From positions 558,001 through 622,000 of the forward strand of contig NZ_JABWEB010000002.1 in NCBI RefSeq assembly GCF_013369485.1: a DNA stretch of 64,000 bases, in the 5' to 3' direction. How positions within the stretch are numbered: the stretch's first letter is position 1; the number at the start of each line of letters is the position of its first letter. A model generated the notes under the pieces. That model saw nothing but the letters and a program-made list of their open reading frames with translations, searched no databases and had not been told where the DNA came from. Source of the stretch: Massilia sp. BJB1822. Lineage in GTDB: Bacteria; Pseudomonadota; Gammaproteobacteria; Burkholderiales; Burkholderiaceae_D. Shown piece by piece: positions 1 to 9,854 of the stretch. A program made the position numbers and the translations under genes.

Positions 1-1
1 C

Positions 2-487
2 GCGCGCATCGAGGTGGTGGCGCAGAACGTGCCGGTGGGCCTGGGTCAGCCGATTTACGACAAGCTCGATGCCGACATCGCCTACGCCATGATGGGCATT
101 AACGCCGTCAAGGGCGTGGAGATCGGCGCCGGCTTCCGCTGCATCGCGCAGAAAGGCTCCGAGCATGGCGACGAACTGACGCCGCAAGGCTTTGTCGGCA
201 ATAACGCCGGTGGTGTGCTGGGCGGCATTTCGACCGGTCAGGACATCACGGCCTCGATCGCCATCAAGCCCACGTCCTCGATCCGCACGCCGCGCCGTTC
301 CATCGACAAGGATGGCAATCCGGTGATGGTGGAAACCTTCGGCCGCCACGATCCCTGCGTCGGCATCCGCGCCACGCCGATCGCCGAAGCCATGCTGGCC
401 CTGGTGCTGATGGATCACGCCCTGATGCACCGCGCCCAGTGCGGCGATGTGCGCGTGGCCACGCCGGATATCTCGAAGCACAAGTAA
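2..487 (+). CDS. aroC: Chorismate synthase, C-terminal part (5' end outside window)
   Basis: This is the C-terminal ~161 residues of chorismate synthase, which makes chorismate from EPSP in the last step of the shikimate pathway using reduced FMN. Visible family motifs are [14 protein letters not shown] and the [11 protein letters not shown] segment, followed by the usual C-terminal helix ([17 protein letters not shown]). The reading frame is open from the first bases, so the gene begins upstream of the window. The stop is at 485-487. An MFS gene follows on the same strand after about 75 bases. The assignment is firm; only the missing N-terminus limits it. Confidence 0.96.
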   Translation, partial: ARIEVVAQNVPVGLGQPIYDKLDADIAYAMMGINAVKGVEIGAGFRCIAQKGSEHGDELTPQGFVGNNAGGVLGGISTGQDITASIAIKPTSSIRTPRRSIDKDGNPVMVETFGRHDPCVGIRATPIAEAMLALVLMDHALMHRAQCGDVRVATPDISKHK

Positions 488-561
488 GCGCTTCGGGCCT
501 CCCTGTTTCATGGCCGCCTTGCGCGGCCTTCGTTTTTTACCGCGCCGCAAAGCGCTCTGCC

Positions 562-1737
562 ATGCCCAGCCAGTCCGCCAGTTTCGCGCTTTTCCTGTTC
601 TGCTATTACGCCCACGCCGGCACGTTCTCCACCTACGCCAGCCTGTTCTTCGCCGGCAAGGGCATGACGGTGGCGCAGATCGGCGTGCTGATGTCGCTGA
701 TCCAGGTGCTGCGCATTTTCGGGCCGAATGTCTGGGGCTATGTGGCCGACCATTCCGAACGCCGCGTGCTGGTGCTGCGCCTGACCGGCGCGGCCGCGCT
801 GACGGCATTCTCTGGTTTCTTCTTCGGCTTCAGCTTCGTCCACTTCTTTATCGCCATGGTGCTGCTGAACCTCTTCACCAGCGCGCAGGGACCGATCTGC
901 GAGGCGCTGATGCTGTCCGAGATGCGCGGCGACTTGAGCAACTATGGGCGCATCCGGTTGTGGGGTTCGATCGGTTTCATCATCTCCTCGATGGGTGCGG
1001 CTTTCGCCCTCGACGCCTACGGCACCAATGCCTTGCCCTGGGTGGCGGGCGGCCTGCTGCTGTGCGTCTTCGGTGCCGCCTTCCGCCTGAAGGACGTGCC
1101 GCGCCCGCCGCACCGGGAAGCGCCGCCAGCCCTGCTTAGCGTGCTGCGCCAGCGCGAGGTGCTGGCCTTCTTCCTGTCCACCGCGCTGATGGTGGCGGCG
1201 CATACCTCGCTCTACACCTTTTATTCCCTGTATCTGGAGCGGGCAGGGTATAGCAAGGCGATGATCGGCGCCATGTGGTCGCTGGGCGTGGTGGCCGAGG
1301 TGCTGCTGTTCTATTTCCAGGCGCCGCTGTTCAAGCGCTGGGGCGCGCGGCGCATGCTGTATCTGACGCTGGCGGTGGCCGTGCTGCGCTTTGCTATGAT
1401 CGGCGCCGGCGCAACGTCGCTGGCGCTGCTGCTCGCGGCCCAGCTGCTGCATGCGGCCACCTTCGCCCTGCATCATTCCTCGTCCGTGATGACCATGCAG
1501 CGCTGGTTCGCCGGCCCCTTGCAGGCGCGCGGCCAAGCCCTGTACATCAGCATTTCCTATGGCGTGGGCGGCACGCTGGGCGGCCTGTTCCTGTCGCAGT
1601 GCTGGGAGAAGTTGGGACCGGAGTCGGTCTACTATGTGGCTTCGGGACTGGCGGCGCTGTCGCTGGGCGCCGCCGCGCTGTCCTTCCGCTGGCAGGCGCG
1701 CAGCCAGCCTGAGAGCAAGGCTGCGGGCGCTGTCTGA
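562..1737 (+). CDS. MFS transporter, phenylpropionate permease-like (MFS_1_like)
   Basis: A 391-residue integral membrane protein with about 12 hydrophobic segments. The N-terminal YYAHAGTFSTYASLFFAGKG and GPNVWGYVADHSERR segments are typical of the MFS_1_like/PPP group, related to HcaT (3-phenylpropionate permease). The frame is open back to 439, but the extra N-terminus would overlap aroC and lacks a membrane character; ATG 562 puts the first membrane helix right at the N-terminus. The substrate cannot be read from sequence. It converges with the HDOD gene, whose stop abuts this stop at 1737/1738. Confidence 0.85.
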   Translation: MPSQSASFALFLFCYYAHAGTFSTYASLFFAGKGMTVAQIGVLMSLIQVLRIFGPNVWGYVADHSERRVLVLRLTGAAALTAFSGFFFGFSFVHFFIAMVLLNLFTSAQGPICEALMLSEMRGDLSNYGRIRLWGSIGFIISSMGAAFALDAYGTNALPWVAGGLLLCVFGAAFRLKDVPRPPHREAPPALLSVLRQREVLAFFLSTALMVAAHTSLYTFYSLYLERAGYSKAMIGAMWSLGVVAEVLLFYFQAPLFKRWGARRMLYLTLAVAVLRFAMIGAGATSLALLLAAQLLHAATFALHHSSSVMTMQRWFAGPLQARGQALYISISYGVGGTLGGLFLSQCWEKLGPESVYYVASGLAALSLGAAALSFRWQARSQPESKAAGAV

Positions 1738-3231
1738 TCAGGCCACGCGGTTGCTGGCCGTTTCCAGCTGCTGGCGGTGCTCCACCGCCTTGGCGACCAG
1801 GGCGCGCATATCGTTCAGCAGGCTGAATTCGGTCTGGCTCAATTCGATTGGCGGGAAGGACTCGTCCCAGTCGCCGTAGATGAAGCCTGCCGGCTGGCCG
1901 TGCGCCGACAACGGCAGCACGATGAAGCTGCGTGCCTCGGACAGCGTGCCTTTCCACCATGCAGGCAGCTTGGCGGCGAACTTCGGATCGCGCGCATTCT
2001 CGATGAAGATCACGCGGTCGCTGGTCAGCGCAGCATGGAAGACGTTCGGTTCGTAGGCGTCGTCGAACACCATCTGGCCCAGTTTTTCCTTCATGCCTTC
2101 GCCGAAACACATGCGGGCGGCGTAGCGGCCTTCGCGGCGGTTGTGCACGAAGGCGACGGCGCGCGAAAAGTCCAGACCCTGGAACACGGTTTCCAGCGCA
2201 ATCGACACCATCTGCCCCGGACTGGCGCTATCGACCACGTCGCGCATATCGGCCAGGCCGCTGAGCAGGATCTTATTGCCTTCCTGGCGCTGGCGCGTGC
2301 GGGCCAGCGCCTTGGCGCGCCGCTCGGCGGGTTTGGACAGGGGCGCGATCGACAGGTCGGCCGCCGCCACCACTTTGGCCTGCTCGATGGCCGTCTGCAG
2401 CTGCTGCGGCGAGACGCCCAGCATGCCGGCATAGTCTTCGGTCAGGCGCAGCACTTCGGCGGCGCCGGCCTCGTTGTCGTGCCATAGCGATTCGGCGCAT
2501 AGGCGCGACATGGTGGAGATGCCGGCGATCCAGTCCTGATGGCCGATGCCGGCGTCGGGATCGATCGGGCCGACATGGCGCATGCCGGCGATCAGGTTTT
2601 TTGGCAAGCCCCAGTGGATGGCCGTGGCGCGACCGATTTCCTCGATGCTCAGGCCCAGCAGCTCCTGCGCGGCATCGCCTTCCCGGCCTTCGCCGGCGCG
2701 TTCCTGCAGCTCGGTCCAGCGTTCCGGCATATAGAAGGTCAGCATCATGCGGCCCAGGGTTTGCAGCATGGAGCAGACCACGGCTTCTTCCGCCGAACGC
2801 GGATCGGCGCTGCCCGCCACTTCGCGTGCCACCATGCCGGCCAATACCGCTTTTTCCATCTCGATATGGGCGATGCCGGAACCGGGCGAGGCGTTCGACA
2901 GCTCTTCGATCAGCTTCAGCCCCAGGGCCAGGTGGCCGATCGCCTCGGTGCCGAGCACCAGCACGGCCTTGGTGATGGTGTTGACGTGCTGGCCGAAGGC
3001 GGAATACATGCTGCTGTTCGCCAGGCGCAGCACCTTCTGCGTCAATACCGGATCGGACAGCACGGTGCCGGTCATGCTGAATTCCTGGTCATCCTCGCCG
3101 CGCATGGCGCCCAGGATGGCGGTGATGGCCTTGGCAAATCCCGGCATATCGCCCTGCAGGCGGGTGCATTCCCACAGCTTGTTCAGGGTCTTTTCGCCCA
3201 GCTTGGTGCTGGGGATGAATTGTCCGTTCAT
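1738..3231 (-). CDS. HDOD domain protein with C-terminal GAF-like domain
   Basis: A 497-residue cytoplasmic signalling protein. Residues ~20-220 form an HDOD domain (DPVLTQKVLRLANSSMYS and the AVVCSMLQTLGRMML segment), a degenerate HD fold used as a scaffold in bacterial signalling. Residues ~330-490 look like a GAF sensor domain. The start is ATG 3231, which overlaps the stop of the upstream GGDEF-EAL gene as ATGA, so translation is probably coupled. The longer open frame to 3351 lies inside the upstream gene and is rejected. The pairing suggests the HDOD-GAF protein works in the same cyclic-di-GMP circuit; that link is inference. Confidence 0.85.
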   Translation of the reverse strand: MNGQFIPSTKLGEKTLNKLWECTRLQGDMPGFAKAITAILGAMRGEDDQEFSMTGTVLSDPVLTQKVLRLANSSMYSAFGQHVNTITKAVLVLGTEAIGHLALGLKLIEELSNASPGSGIAHIEMEKAVLAGMVAREVAGSADPRSAEEAVVCSMLQTLGRMMLTFYMPERWTELQERAGEGREGDAAQELLGLSIEEIGRATAIHWGLPKNLIAGMRHVGPIDPDAGIGHQDWIAGISTMSRLCAESLWHDNEAGAAEVLRLTEDYAGMLGVSPQQLQTAIEQAKVVAAADLSIAPLSKPAERRAKALARTRQRQEGNKILLSGLADMRDVVDSASPGQMVSIALETVFQGLDFSRAVAFVHNRREGRYAARMCFGEGMKEKLGQMVFDDAYEPNVFHAALTSDRVIFIENARDPKFAAKLPAWWKGTLSEARSFIVLPLSAHGQPAGFIYGDWDESFPPIELSQTEFSLLNDMRALVAKAVEHRQQLETASNRVA

Positions 3232-5012
3232 TGCTGCACCTGGCGCTGTTCTTCCGGACGCAGATTGGCGTAGGTGCGCTCTTTCAGCGCGGCCAGCGCC
3301 ACATTGGCGGCCATGGGTTTGCCGGTCAGGTAGCCTTGAATGTAATGGCAACCGCGCTCCTGCACATAGCGCAGCTGCTCGTCCGTCTCCACGCCTTCGG
3401 CCACCACCGACAGATCCAGGTGCTTGGCAAGATCGAGCACGGCGTTGCAGATGGCGCCATCCTTTTCCGAGCCGGGCAGGTCGCGGATGAAGGCGCGGTC
3501 GATTTTCAGCACGGAGATGGGGAAGCGCTTCAGATAGGCCAGCGAAGAATAGCCGGTGCCAAAGTCGTCGATGGCGATGCGCGCCTTGCGCTCGGCCATT
3601 TTGCTGAGGATGGATTCGGCGTGTACCGGATCGATCATCAGCGTGCCTTCAGTAATTTCTAAAACCAATTGTTCACCAGCGAGGCCGGAGAATGTAATCG
3701 CATCGTCGAGCACATCCAGGAATTTATCGTTGCGGAATTGCCGGGGGCTGATATTAACAGAGATATATAGCGGCCGCCTTGCCACTTCCTGAAATTGTTT
3801 AAGCTGGACGCAGGCCGATTTTAAAGCCCAGGCGCCGAGCAGATTAATCAGTCCATTGGTTTCGGCAATTGGTACAAAGCGCGCCGGCGGCACCATGCCC
3901 AGGGTCGGATGCTTCCAGCGCATCAGGGTTTCGAAGCCCTCGATATCGCGCGTGACGGCATTGACGATGGGCTGGTAATACAGCATGAACTCGCCCTCGC
4001 GCACAGCCTGGAACATGGCCGCTTCCAGCGAGATATCGTGTTCCGGCGGGCCGCTGTGGCGCGGGCTGTAGACCACGCAGCGCGCCTTGCCGGTTTCCTT
4101 GGCGCGCGACATGGCGGCATCGGCATTGGCCACCAGGCGCACTTCGTCTTCCGCGTGCTGGGGGTAGACCGAAACGCCGACCGAGGCGCCGACATAAATC
4201 GTATGGCCTTCGACTTCGAAAGGCGATTGCAGGGTCGCCAGCAGGCGGCCCGTGACCAGCTTGATCTGCGCCTCGCTGGCGGTGCCGGGCAGCACGGCCA
4301 CGAATTCGTCGCCGCCGACGCGGGCCAGGGTGTCGCTGTCGCGCAGGGTCTTGCGCAGGCGGGCCGCGGCCTCGCGCAGCACGGCGTCGCCGACCGGATG
4401 GCCCAGGCCATCGTTGACTTTCTTGAAGCTGTCCAGGCCTATGGTGGCCACCGCGAAGCCCTGGCCGGAGCGGCGCGCGTGGGCGATCACCATGCGGATG
4501 CGGTCGGACAGCAGCAGCCGGTTGGGCAGCTCGGTCAGCGCATCGTGGGTCGCCATATGGCGCAGTCTTTCCTCGGTCGCATGCTGGGTCGTCATATCGC
4601 GGCCCACCAGCAGCAGCTCTTGCGCGCCATCGGCATTGCGGTAGAGGGAGATGCGCAGCTCGAACCAGGTGTCCAGATCGGGCGTGCGCAGGCGCAGTTC
4701 GACCTTGCTCGCGGCCTGGGCCTGCACCACGCCGGCCAGCGCCGTTTTCAGCACCGGCTGGTCGCTGTCGGCGACCACGCTGGACAGCATCTGGCCTTCG
4801 AGTTCGCGCGGCGCCGCCAGCAGCTTGACGCTGCGCTGGCTGGCGAACAGGATCTGGCCCAGCAGGGTGGTGCGGAATACGATATCGCCAGCTTCTTCCA
4901 GAAGCCGGTCGATCTCATTCCGATGTTCGCGTTCGGGAACGCTGGCTGGGCTGGAGAGCATTGTTTCGGTCTGATCTTTCAATTTCTGCATATCACTTTG
5001 TTCACATGCCAT
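3228..5012 (-). CDS. PAS-GGDEF-EAL cyclic-di-GMP signalling protein
   Basis: A 594-residue protein with no obvious membrane segment. A PAS-type sensor (~30-160) is followed by GGDEF (~165-330) and EAL (~345-580). The GGDEF motif is intact (RVGGDEF) with an RxxD inhibitory site five residues upstream (RDSD). The EAL signature reads ETL, with the metal-binding Glu kept; the other residues of an active phosphodiesterase are visible (NISPRQF, EITEGTL, IDDFGTGYSSL, KIDRAFI, EGVET). Both synthesis and hydrolysis of cyclic-di-GMP are therefore possible. It is first in a two-gene unit with the HDOD gene. The start at 5012 has no clear ribosome site; ATG 4991 is an alternative. Confidence 0.9.
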   Translation of the reverse strand: MACEQSDMQKLKDQTETMLSSPASVPEREHRNEIDRLLEEAGDIVFRTTLLGQILFASQRSVKLLAAPRELEGQMLSSVVADSDQPVLKTALAGVVQAQAASKVELRLRTPDLDTWFELRISLYRNADGAQELLLVGRDMTTQHATEERLRHMATHDALTELPNRLLLSDRIRMVIAHARRSGQGFAVATIGLDSFKKVNDGLGHPVGDAVLREAAARLRKTLRDSDTLARVGGDEFVAVLPGTASEAQIKLVTGRLLATLQSPFEVEGHTIYVGASVGVSVYPQHAEDEVRLVANADAAMSRAKETGKARCVVYSPRHSGPPEHDISLEAAMFQAVREGEFMLYYQPIVNAVTRDIEGFETLMRWKHPTLGMVPPARFVPIAETNGLINLLGAWALKSACVQLKQFQEVARRPLYISVNISPRQFRNDKFLDVLDDAITFSGLAGEQLVLEITEGTLMIDPVHAESILSKMAERKARIAIDDFGTGYSSLAYLKRFPISVLKIDRAFIRDLPGSEKDGAICNAVLDLAKHLDLSVVAEGVETDEQLRYVQERGCHYIQGYLTGKPMAANVALAALKERTYANLRPEEQRQVQQ

Positions 5013-5289
5013 TTATTAATGCGTCATGGCCTGTGGAACTTGCAAAACCAGAACGAAATGTATCACTGATGGGAGTTAAATTACATGAAAAAAAGCAATA
5101 TCCTTGCTGCTTTTCCTTATTTTTCTTATCGGGAAGCTTAAAACAGTATTTTATTCCTGCAAAACCTTCTGTGCTGATGTTTTGTTGGGCAGTTTGATCC
5201 GGTCCGCCAGGCCGCGTGCAGACTGGTCCGCGCGCTTGCCGCTTCCCTTGCTTTGCGCTAGTCTGGACGCCAGCCCTGGAGACCGCGCG

Positions 5290-7032
5290 ATGAACCCATT
5301 CGATACGCATGAAATCCATAATCAGGTTGCACCCTTCGGCAATGTGAACCTGTTCCGCTGCGACCCGGCCTTGTGCGAGGCGGTGGCGCGCGAGGGCGAC
5401 GCCGGCGCCAGCGACGGCCTGGCTGCGCTGGGCGAGATGCTGGGACGGGCCGAAATTCTCGATCTGGCGCGCCAGGCCAACCGCCACTCTCCCCAACTGC
5501 ACAATTTCGACCGCAACGGACGGCGCATCGACGAGATCGAATTCCATCCCGCCTGGCATGCGCTGATGAAGATGCTGATCGAGTACGGCGCCCACGCTTC
5601 GCCCTGGGATGGGCGGGAGGCCGGCGGCCAGGTGCTGCGCGCGGCGCGCTACATCCTGTTTGGCCAGCTGGAAAACGGCTCGCAATGCCCGGTGACCATG
5701 ACGTACGCCAGCGTGCCGGCGCTGAAGCAGTCGCCCGCGCTGGCCGAGCGCTGGCTGCCCAAGATCCTGTCGCGCGAATACGATCCGCGGCCGCTGCCCA
5801 TGGAGCGCAAGCGCGGCGTCCTGATCGGCATGGGCATGACGGAGAAGCAGGGCGGTTCCGATGTGCGTAGTAATACTAGCTTTGCCGAAGCGGTGAGCGC
5901 GGCCGAGGCGGAGCGCGTGTTCGGCGAAGAGGGCGCGCAGGTCTACCGCATCGTCGGCCATAAATGGTTTTTCTCGGCGCCGCAGTGCGATGCCCACCTG
6001 GTACTGGCACAGACCGAGCATGGCGGCAGCGCGGGCCTGTCCTGTTTCCTGCTGCCGCGCTTTCTGCCGGACGGCAGCCATAACCAGATCCGCGTGCAGC
6101 GTCTGAAGGACAAGCTGGGCAACCGCTCAAACGCTTCATCCGAAGTGGAGTTCACCGGCGCTTACGGCTGGCTGCTGGGCAAGCCGGGGCGCGGCATTCC
6201 CACCATCCTGGAAATGGGCAGCCACACCCGCCTAGACTGCGTGCTGGGCAGCACCGGCATCATGCGCGCGGCGCTGACCCAGGCCGTGCACCATGCGCGC
6301 CAGCGCCGCGCTTTCGGCAAGCCCCTGGCCGAGCAGCCGCTGATGCGCAATGTGCTGGCCGACCTGGCGCTGGAATCGGAGGCGGCCACCGTCTTCGCCA
6401 TGCGGCTGGCGCGCTGCTTCGACCATCCGGACGATCCGGCCGAAACCATGCTGGCGCGCATTCTGACCCCGGCCGGCAAATACTGGATCTGCAAGCGCGG
6501 CCCCGGCTTCGGTGCCGAGGCGATGGAAGTGCTGGGCGGCGGCGGTTATGTCGAGGATGGACCGCTGGCGCGGCTTTACCGCGAGTTTCCCGTCAATTCG
6601 ATCTGGGAAGGCTCGGGCAATGTGATGTGCCTGGATGTGCTGCGCGCCTTTTCGCGTTCGCCCGATGGCGCCATCGCGCTGGCGGCCGAACTGGGACTGG
6701 CCGGTGCCGGGAATACGGTGTATAGCCAGTTCTGCTCGGTTTTGCTGGCGGAATTGGCTGGGCTGGCAAATACCGCCCGTGCCGCGGTGGATGGCGGCGG
6801 CACGGCAAGCGATGCGTTGCATAAGGCCGCCGACGCCGAATTCGGCGCGCGCCTGCTGGCCGAGCGCATTGTACTGGCGGTGCAGGCCGGCTTGCTGCTG
6901 CGCCATGCGCCGGCCTATGTCAGCTCGGCCTTCGTGGCCTCGCGGCTGGCGCGCGAACCGGGCGGGGCATACGGCCGCTTGCCGCCGGACACGGATTGCG
7001 CTGCCATTCTGGCGCGCGCCCTGCAGGCTTGA
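5290..7032 (+). CDS. Acyl-CoA dehydrogenase family protein, AidB-like
   Basis: A 580-residue flavoprotein of the acyl-CoA dehydrogenase superfamily. The extended N-terminal domain ([16 protein letters not shown]), [12 protein letters not shown], and the C-terminal [20 protein letters not shown] and [17 protein letters not shown] segments match the AidB branch. AidB itself binds DNA and is induced by alkylation stress in E. coli; whether this protein has that role or acts as a dehydrogenase cannot be told here. ATG 5290 is preceded by GGAG in CTGGAGACCGCGCG. The longer frame to 5104 would run through a low-complexity upstream region and is rejected. Confidence 0.9.
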   Translation: MNPFDTHEIHNQVAPFGNVNLFRCDPALCEAVAREGDAGASDGLAALGEMLGRAEILDLARQANRHSPQLHNFDRNGRRIDEIEFHPAWHALMKMLIEYGAHASPWDGREAGGQVLRAARYILFGQLENGSQCPVTMTYASVPALKQSPALAERWLPKILSREYDPRPLPMERKRGVLIGMGMTEKQGGSDVRSNTSFAEAVSAAEAERVFGEEGAQVYRIVGHKWFFSAPQCDAHLVLAQTEHGGSAGLSCFLLPRFLPDGSHNQIRVQRLKDKLGNRSNASSEVEFTGAYGWLLGKPGRGIPTILEMGSHTRLDCVLGSTGIMRAALTQAVHHARQRRAFGKPLAEQPLMRNVLADLALESEAATVFAMRLARCFDHPDDPAETMLARILTPAGKYWICKRGPGFGAEAMEVLGGGGYVEDGPLARLYREFPVNSIWEGSGNVMCLDVLRAFSRSPDGAIALAAELGLAGAGNTVYSQFCSVLLAELAGLANTARAAVDGGGTASDALHKAADAEFGARLLAERIVLAVQAGLLLRHAPAYVSSAFVASRLAREPGGAYGRLPPDTDCAAILARALQA

Positions 7033-7147
7033 GCCGGCGCGCCAGGCGGAGCGGGCTTTTTATCGGCCCAAACATAGACAGGCTGCGGCTTCGGCTGGGA
7101 TAATGCTGGGTATACAAGCCAATGTACCTAATATAAAAAGAGTAACC

Positions 7148-7798
7148 ATGAAACAAGATCCGCGTTTCCCCAATCTGTTTATCACCGACCACCCCCTGAT
7201 CCAGCACAAGCTCAGCCATATGCGCGACAAGGCCACGTCCACGCGCACCTTCCGCGAGCTGCTGAAAGAGATCACCCTGCTGATGGGTTATGAAATCACC
7301 CGCGACCTGCCGCTGACCACGCGCGAAATCGAGACCCCGCTGATGACCATCGACGCGCCCGTGATCGCCGGCAAGAAACTGGCCGTGGTGCCGATTCTGC
7401 GCGCCGGCATCGGCATGAGCGATGGCCTGCTGAATCTGGTGCCTTCGGCCCGCGTCGGCCATATCGGCGTGTTCCGCGATCCGGACACCCACCAGCCGGT
7501 GGAATACCTGGTGCGCCTGCCGGACCTGGTTGACCGTATCTTCATCCTGTGCGATCCGATGGTGGCGACCGGCAATTCGGCCGTGCATGCCGTGGACGTG
7601 CTGAAAAACCGTGGCGTGGGCGACGATCAGATCATCTTCCTGGCCCTGGTGGCCGCGCCGGAAGGCATCGAAGTGTTCCAGAAAGCGCATCCGGGCGTGA
7701 AGATCTATTGCGCTTCGCTGGACAGCCACCTGAACGATCACGCCTACATCGTGCCAGGCCTGGGCGATGCCGGCGACCGCATCTTCGGCACCAAGTAA
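7148..7798 (+). CDS. upp: Uracil phosphoribosyltransferase
   Basis: A 216-residue cytoplasmic enzyme that salvages uracil to UMP using PRPP. The PRPP-binding loop is [11 protein letters not shown] (~140-150), and the C-terminal [11 protein letters not shown] segment is the uracil-binding end typical of bacterial Upp. Length and N-terminus ([16 protein letters not shown]) are canonical. The ATG at 7148 follows AAAAAGAGTAACC. A small Hpt gene follows after 9 bases and may be co-transcribed. Confidence 0.97.
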   Translation: MKQDPRFPNLFITDHPLIQHKLSHMRDKATSTRTFRELLKEITLLMGYEITRDLPLTTREIETPLMTIDAPVIAGKKLAVVPILRAGIGMSDGLLNLVPSARVGHIGVFRDPDTHQPVEYLVRLPDLVDRIFILCDPMVATGNSAVHAVDVLKNRGVGDDQIIFLALVAAPEGIEVFQKAHPGVKIYCASLDSHLNDHAYIVPGLGDAGDRIFGTK

Positions 7799-7807
7799 AT
7801 CCCCGCC

Positions 7808-8164
7808 ATGGCGACCCCGGCCGATCCCGCCTACCGCGCCCGTCTGGCCGCGCTGAACGACAAGTTCGCCGCCAGCGTGCCGCAGAGAATGGCGGCGATC
7901 GCCCAGGCGCTCGCCCAATGCCGCGAACACGGCGCCACGCCCGAGCATCTGCGCGCGCTGCATGAAAGCCTGCATGCCGTGGCCGGTTCCGCCGGCTCTT
8001 TCGGCTTCAAGGTGCTGGGCGAACAGGCGCGCCGCCTGGAACAGCAACTGCGCGGCTTGCTGGCCGGCGAGGGCGACTGGCCGCTGACCGCGGCCGAAAT
8101 CGATACCCTATTAACGTGGGCGGCGCAAGAGCCAAGCGCACAACACTACCCGCCACACGCTTGA
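7808..8164 (+). CDS. Hpt (histidine phosphotransfer) domain protein
   Basis: A 118-residue small helical protein. The segment LHESLHAVAGSAGSFGF (~57-73) is the phosphorylation helix of an Hpt domain, with the second His the likely phospho-acceptor and the glycine-rich turn after it. Such proteins carry phosphate between receiver domains in multistep phosphorelays. No kinase or response regulator is adjacent, so the partner is unknown. It begins 9 bases after upp, with no strong ribosome site. Confidence 0.75.
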   Translation: MATPADPAYRARLAALNDKFAASVPQRMAAIAQALAQCREHGATPEHLRALHESLHAVAGSAGSFGFKVLGEQARRLEQQLRGLLAGEGDWPLTAAEIDTLLTWAAQEPSAQHYPPHA

Positions 8165-8468
8165 GATTTATCAAACCATCCCCACATGGATTGCCTATAG
8201 TAGGTCTCATACCGCACGCAATTTTGGCGGCTGAGTGAACGCAGCATCGGTTTTGCAGCGTTTTGGTGCGAAATGTTGCGTGAAAACGCAGGTTTTCAGC
8301 ACTTCTACCACTCAGCCGCAATTATTTTCGCGAAGACGTGTTTTTGACGTTTTATTCGGTATAATGCGGGATCGTTAGATTCAAGGGTAGTGCAGTCAGT
8401 CTGTCATTTCCTACTTGCTTCAAACGATATCACGGGCGCAAGCTCATTTAACTGTAATAGGAATTGTA
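8165..8468 (+). promoter_or_regulatory. Structured leader/intergenic region upstream of cspA
   Basis: This 304-base gap holds no gene. A perfect 11-bp inverted repeat (GCGGCTGAGTG at 8227-8237, CACTCAGCCGC at 8309-8319) encloses 71 bases. Inside are two mutually exclusive hairpins: GCGTTTT (8258-8264) with AAAACGC (8283-8289), or TGAAAAC (8281-8287) with GTTTTCA (8292-8298) around a 4-base loop. A perfect TATAAT sits at 8360-8365, about 104 bases before the cspA start, which fits the long 5' leader of cold-shock genes. No good -35 lies 17 bases upstream of it; TTGACG at 8344-8349 is too close. Confidence 0.6.
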
Positions 8469-8672
8469 ATGGCAACTGGTATCGTAAAATGGTTCAATGA
8501 TTCGAAGGGTTTTGGCTTCATTACCCCTGACGAAGGCGGCGAAGATCTGTTCGCTCACTTCTCGGCGATTCAATCGGCCGGCTTCAAATCCCTGCAAGAG
8601 AACCAACGCGTTTCTTTTGACGTGACCTCCGGTCCAAAGGGTAAGCAAGCATCGAACATTCAGCCTCTGTAA
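8469..8672 (+). CDS. cspA: Cold-shock protein, CspA family
   Basis: A 67-residue single cold-shock domain that binds single-stranded RNA/DNA and acts as an RNA chaperone. RNP1 (KGFGFI) and RNP2 (DLFAHF) are intact and the protein has the standard length. ATG 8469 begins the canonical [10 protein letters not shown]; the open frame extends upstream to 8415 but this is not family sequence. The leader before it is long and structured, and a strong terminator follows, so it looks monocistronic. Which csp paralogue it is cannot be told. Confidence 0.95.
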   Translation: MATGIVKWFNDSKGFGFITPDEGGEDLFAHFSAIQSAGFKSLQENQRVSFDVTSGPKGKQASNIQPL

Positions 8673-8697
8673 TACGCTGAGTCTAGACGACACAAGA

Positions 8698-8724
8698 AAT
8701 CCTCGGTTCCCGAGGATTTTTTTT
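8698..8724 (+). terminator. Rho-independent terminator of cspA
   Basis: A 9-bp perfect stem (AATCCTCGG / CCGAGGATT) with a TTC loop, running into a stretch of eight T residues, 26 bases after the cspA stop. Confidence 0.93.
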
Positions 8725-8748
8725 GCCCGTCTTCCGCGTAAACCGGCC

Positions 8749-9666
8749 TCAGCCGGGGCTGTGCGGCGCCCGCCAGTAGTCGGGCTGGGCGTAGCTGCGC
8801 CGCAGAAAATCGACGAAGGCGCGAATGCGCAGCGGCAAATGGCGGCGCTGCGCGAAGACCGCGTAAATATCGTTGCCCGGCGCCGAATACTCATCGAGCA
8901 CGCTGCACAAGCGTCCCGCCTCGATATCGCCGCCCACTTCCCACATCGAACGCCAAGCCAGGCCTTTATCGGCCAGCACCCAGGCATGCAGCACGGCGCC
9001 GTCGTTGCAAGCCATATTCCCATTCACCTTGCGCGTCACGTTTTTGCCGTTTTCGCGGAAAGTCCAGCCGCGCTGGCTGCCGTCACTGCTGATGGCCAGG
9101 CAGTTGTGCTGGGCCAGGTCGTCCAGGGCGAGCGGCCTGCCATGCCGTTTCAGATAGGCTGGCGTGGCGACCACAACGCGCCGGTTATCGGCCAGCTTGG
9201 CACTCACCAGATTCGAATCCGACATGCTGGCGATGCGGATGGCCACATCCACGCCTTCGCCGATCAGGTCGACCACGCGGTCGTTCAGGTTCAGCGTGGC
9301 CGTCACCTCGCGGTGTTCGGCCAGGAAGGAGGGTAGCAGGGGCGCGACGTGCTGGCGGCCGAAGCCGGCCGGGGCCGAGATCAGCAGGTGGCCGGTGGCG
9401 CGCGCGCTGCGCTCGGCCACGGCAGTTTCCGCATCCTCCAGCTCGCCCAGGATGCGCTGGCAATCCTCCAGGAAGGCGGCGCCTTCGTCGGTCAGGGCCA
9501 GCTTGCGCGTGGTGCGTTGCAAGAGCTTGACGCCCAGGCGCTGCTCCAGCGCATCCAGGCGGCGGCCGATCACGGCGGGGGCGATGCCCTCGGCGCGGGC
9601 GGCGGCGGACAGGCTGCCCTTGGCAACCACTTCTACAAAGGTCGAAATCTGGCGAAACTGTCCCAT
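8749..9666 (-). CDS. LysR-family transcriptional regulator
   Basis: A 305-residue LysR regulator. The winged helix-turn-helix lies at residues ~5-62 (FVEVVAKGSLSAAARAEGIA, then the RRLDALEQRLGVKLLQRTTR wing), and a periplasmic-binding-type effector domain fills the rest. It belongs to the CrgA/DmlR-like subgroup judging from the GRRLDALE and LLQRTTRKLALT segments. It is divergent from aceB, with 188 bases between the starts, so it may control aceB or only itself; no conclusive binding site could be assigned. Confidence 0.9.
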   Translation of the reverse strand: MGQFRQISTFVEVVAKGSLSAAARAEGIAPAVIGRRLDALEQRLGVKLLQRTTRKLALTDEGAAFLEDCQRILGELEDAETAVAERSARATGHLLISAPAGFGRQHVAPLLPSFLAEHREVTATLNLNDRVVDLIGEGVDVAIRIASMSDSNLVSAKLADNRRVVVATPAYLKRHGRPLALDDLAQHNCLAISSDGSQRGWTFRENGKNVTRKVNGNMACNDGAVLHAWVLADKGLAWRSMWEVGGDIEAGRLCSVLDEYSAPGNDIYAVFAQRRHLPLRIRAFVDFLRRSYAQPDYWRAPHSPG

Positions 9667-9854
9667 GCGGCATCCTGTCTGGATTTATGACAAAAACGCA
9701 CAGATGAAGTGATTTTTTGTCTTGTTTGCATAACTAAATAGTGAATATACTGCAAATCATGCAGCGGCCCAAATGCCGCCGGAATTGGCGATGATTTCCC
9801 GCCCGATTCGCAGTCTATACTGAGTTTTCAACCTTTCCCCAGATTGGAGTAAAC

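Noticed and set aside
508..1536. Long leftward open frame opposite the MFS gene
   Set aside because: It is a shadow of the high-GC gene on the other strand: rich in His/Gln/Arg/Ala with no domain. Many similar frames oppose aceB, guaB, guaA, traD and traC and were left out.
8344..8365. TTGACG plus TATAAT as a full cspA promoter
   Set aside because: The spacing is only 10 bases, too short for sigma-70. Only the -10 box is kept as likely.
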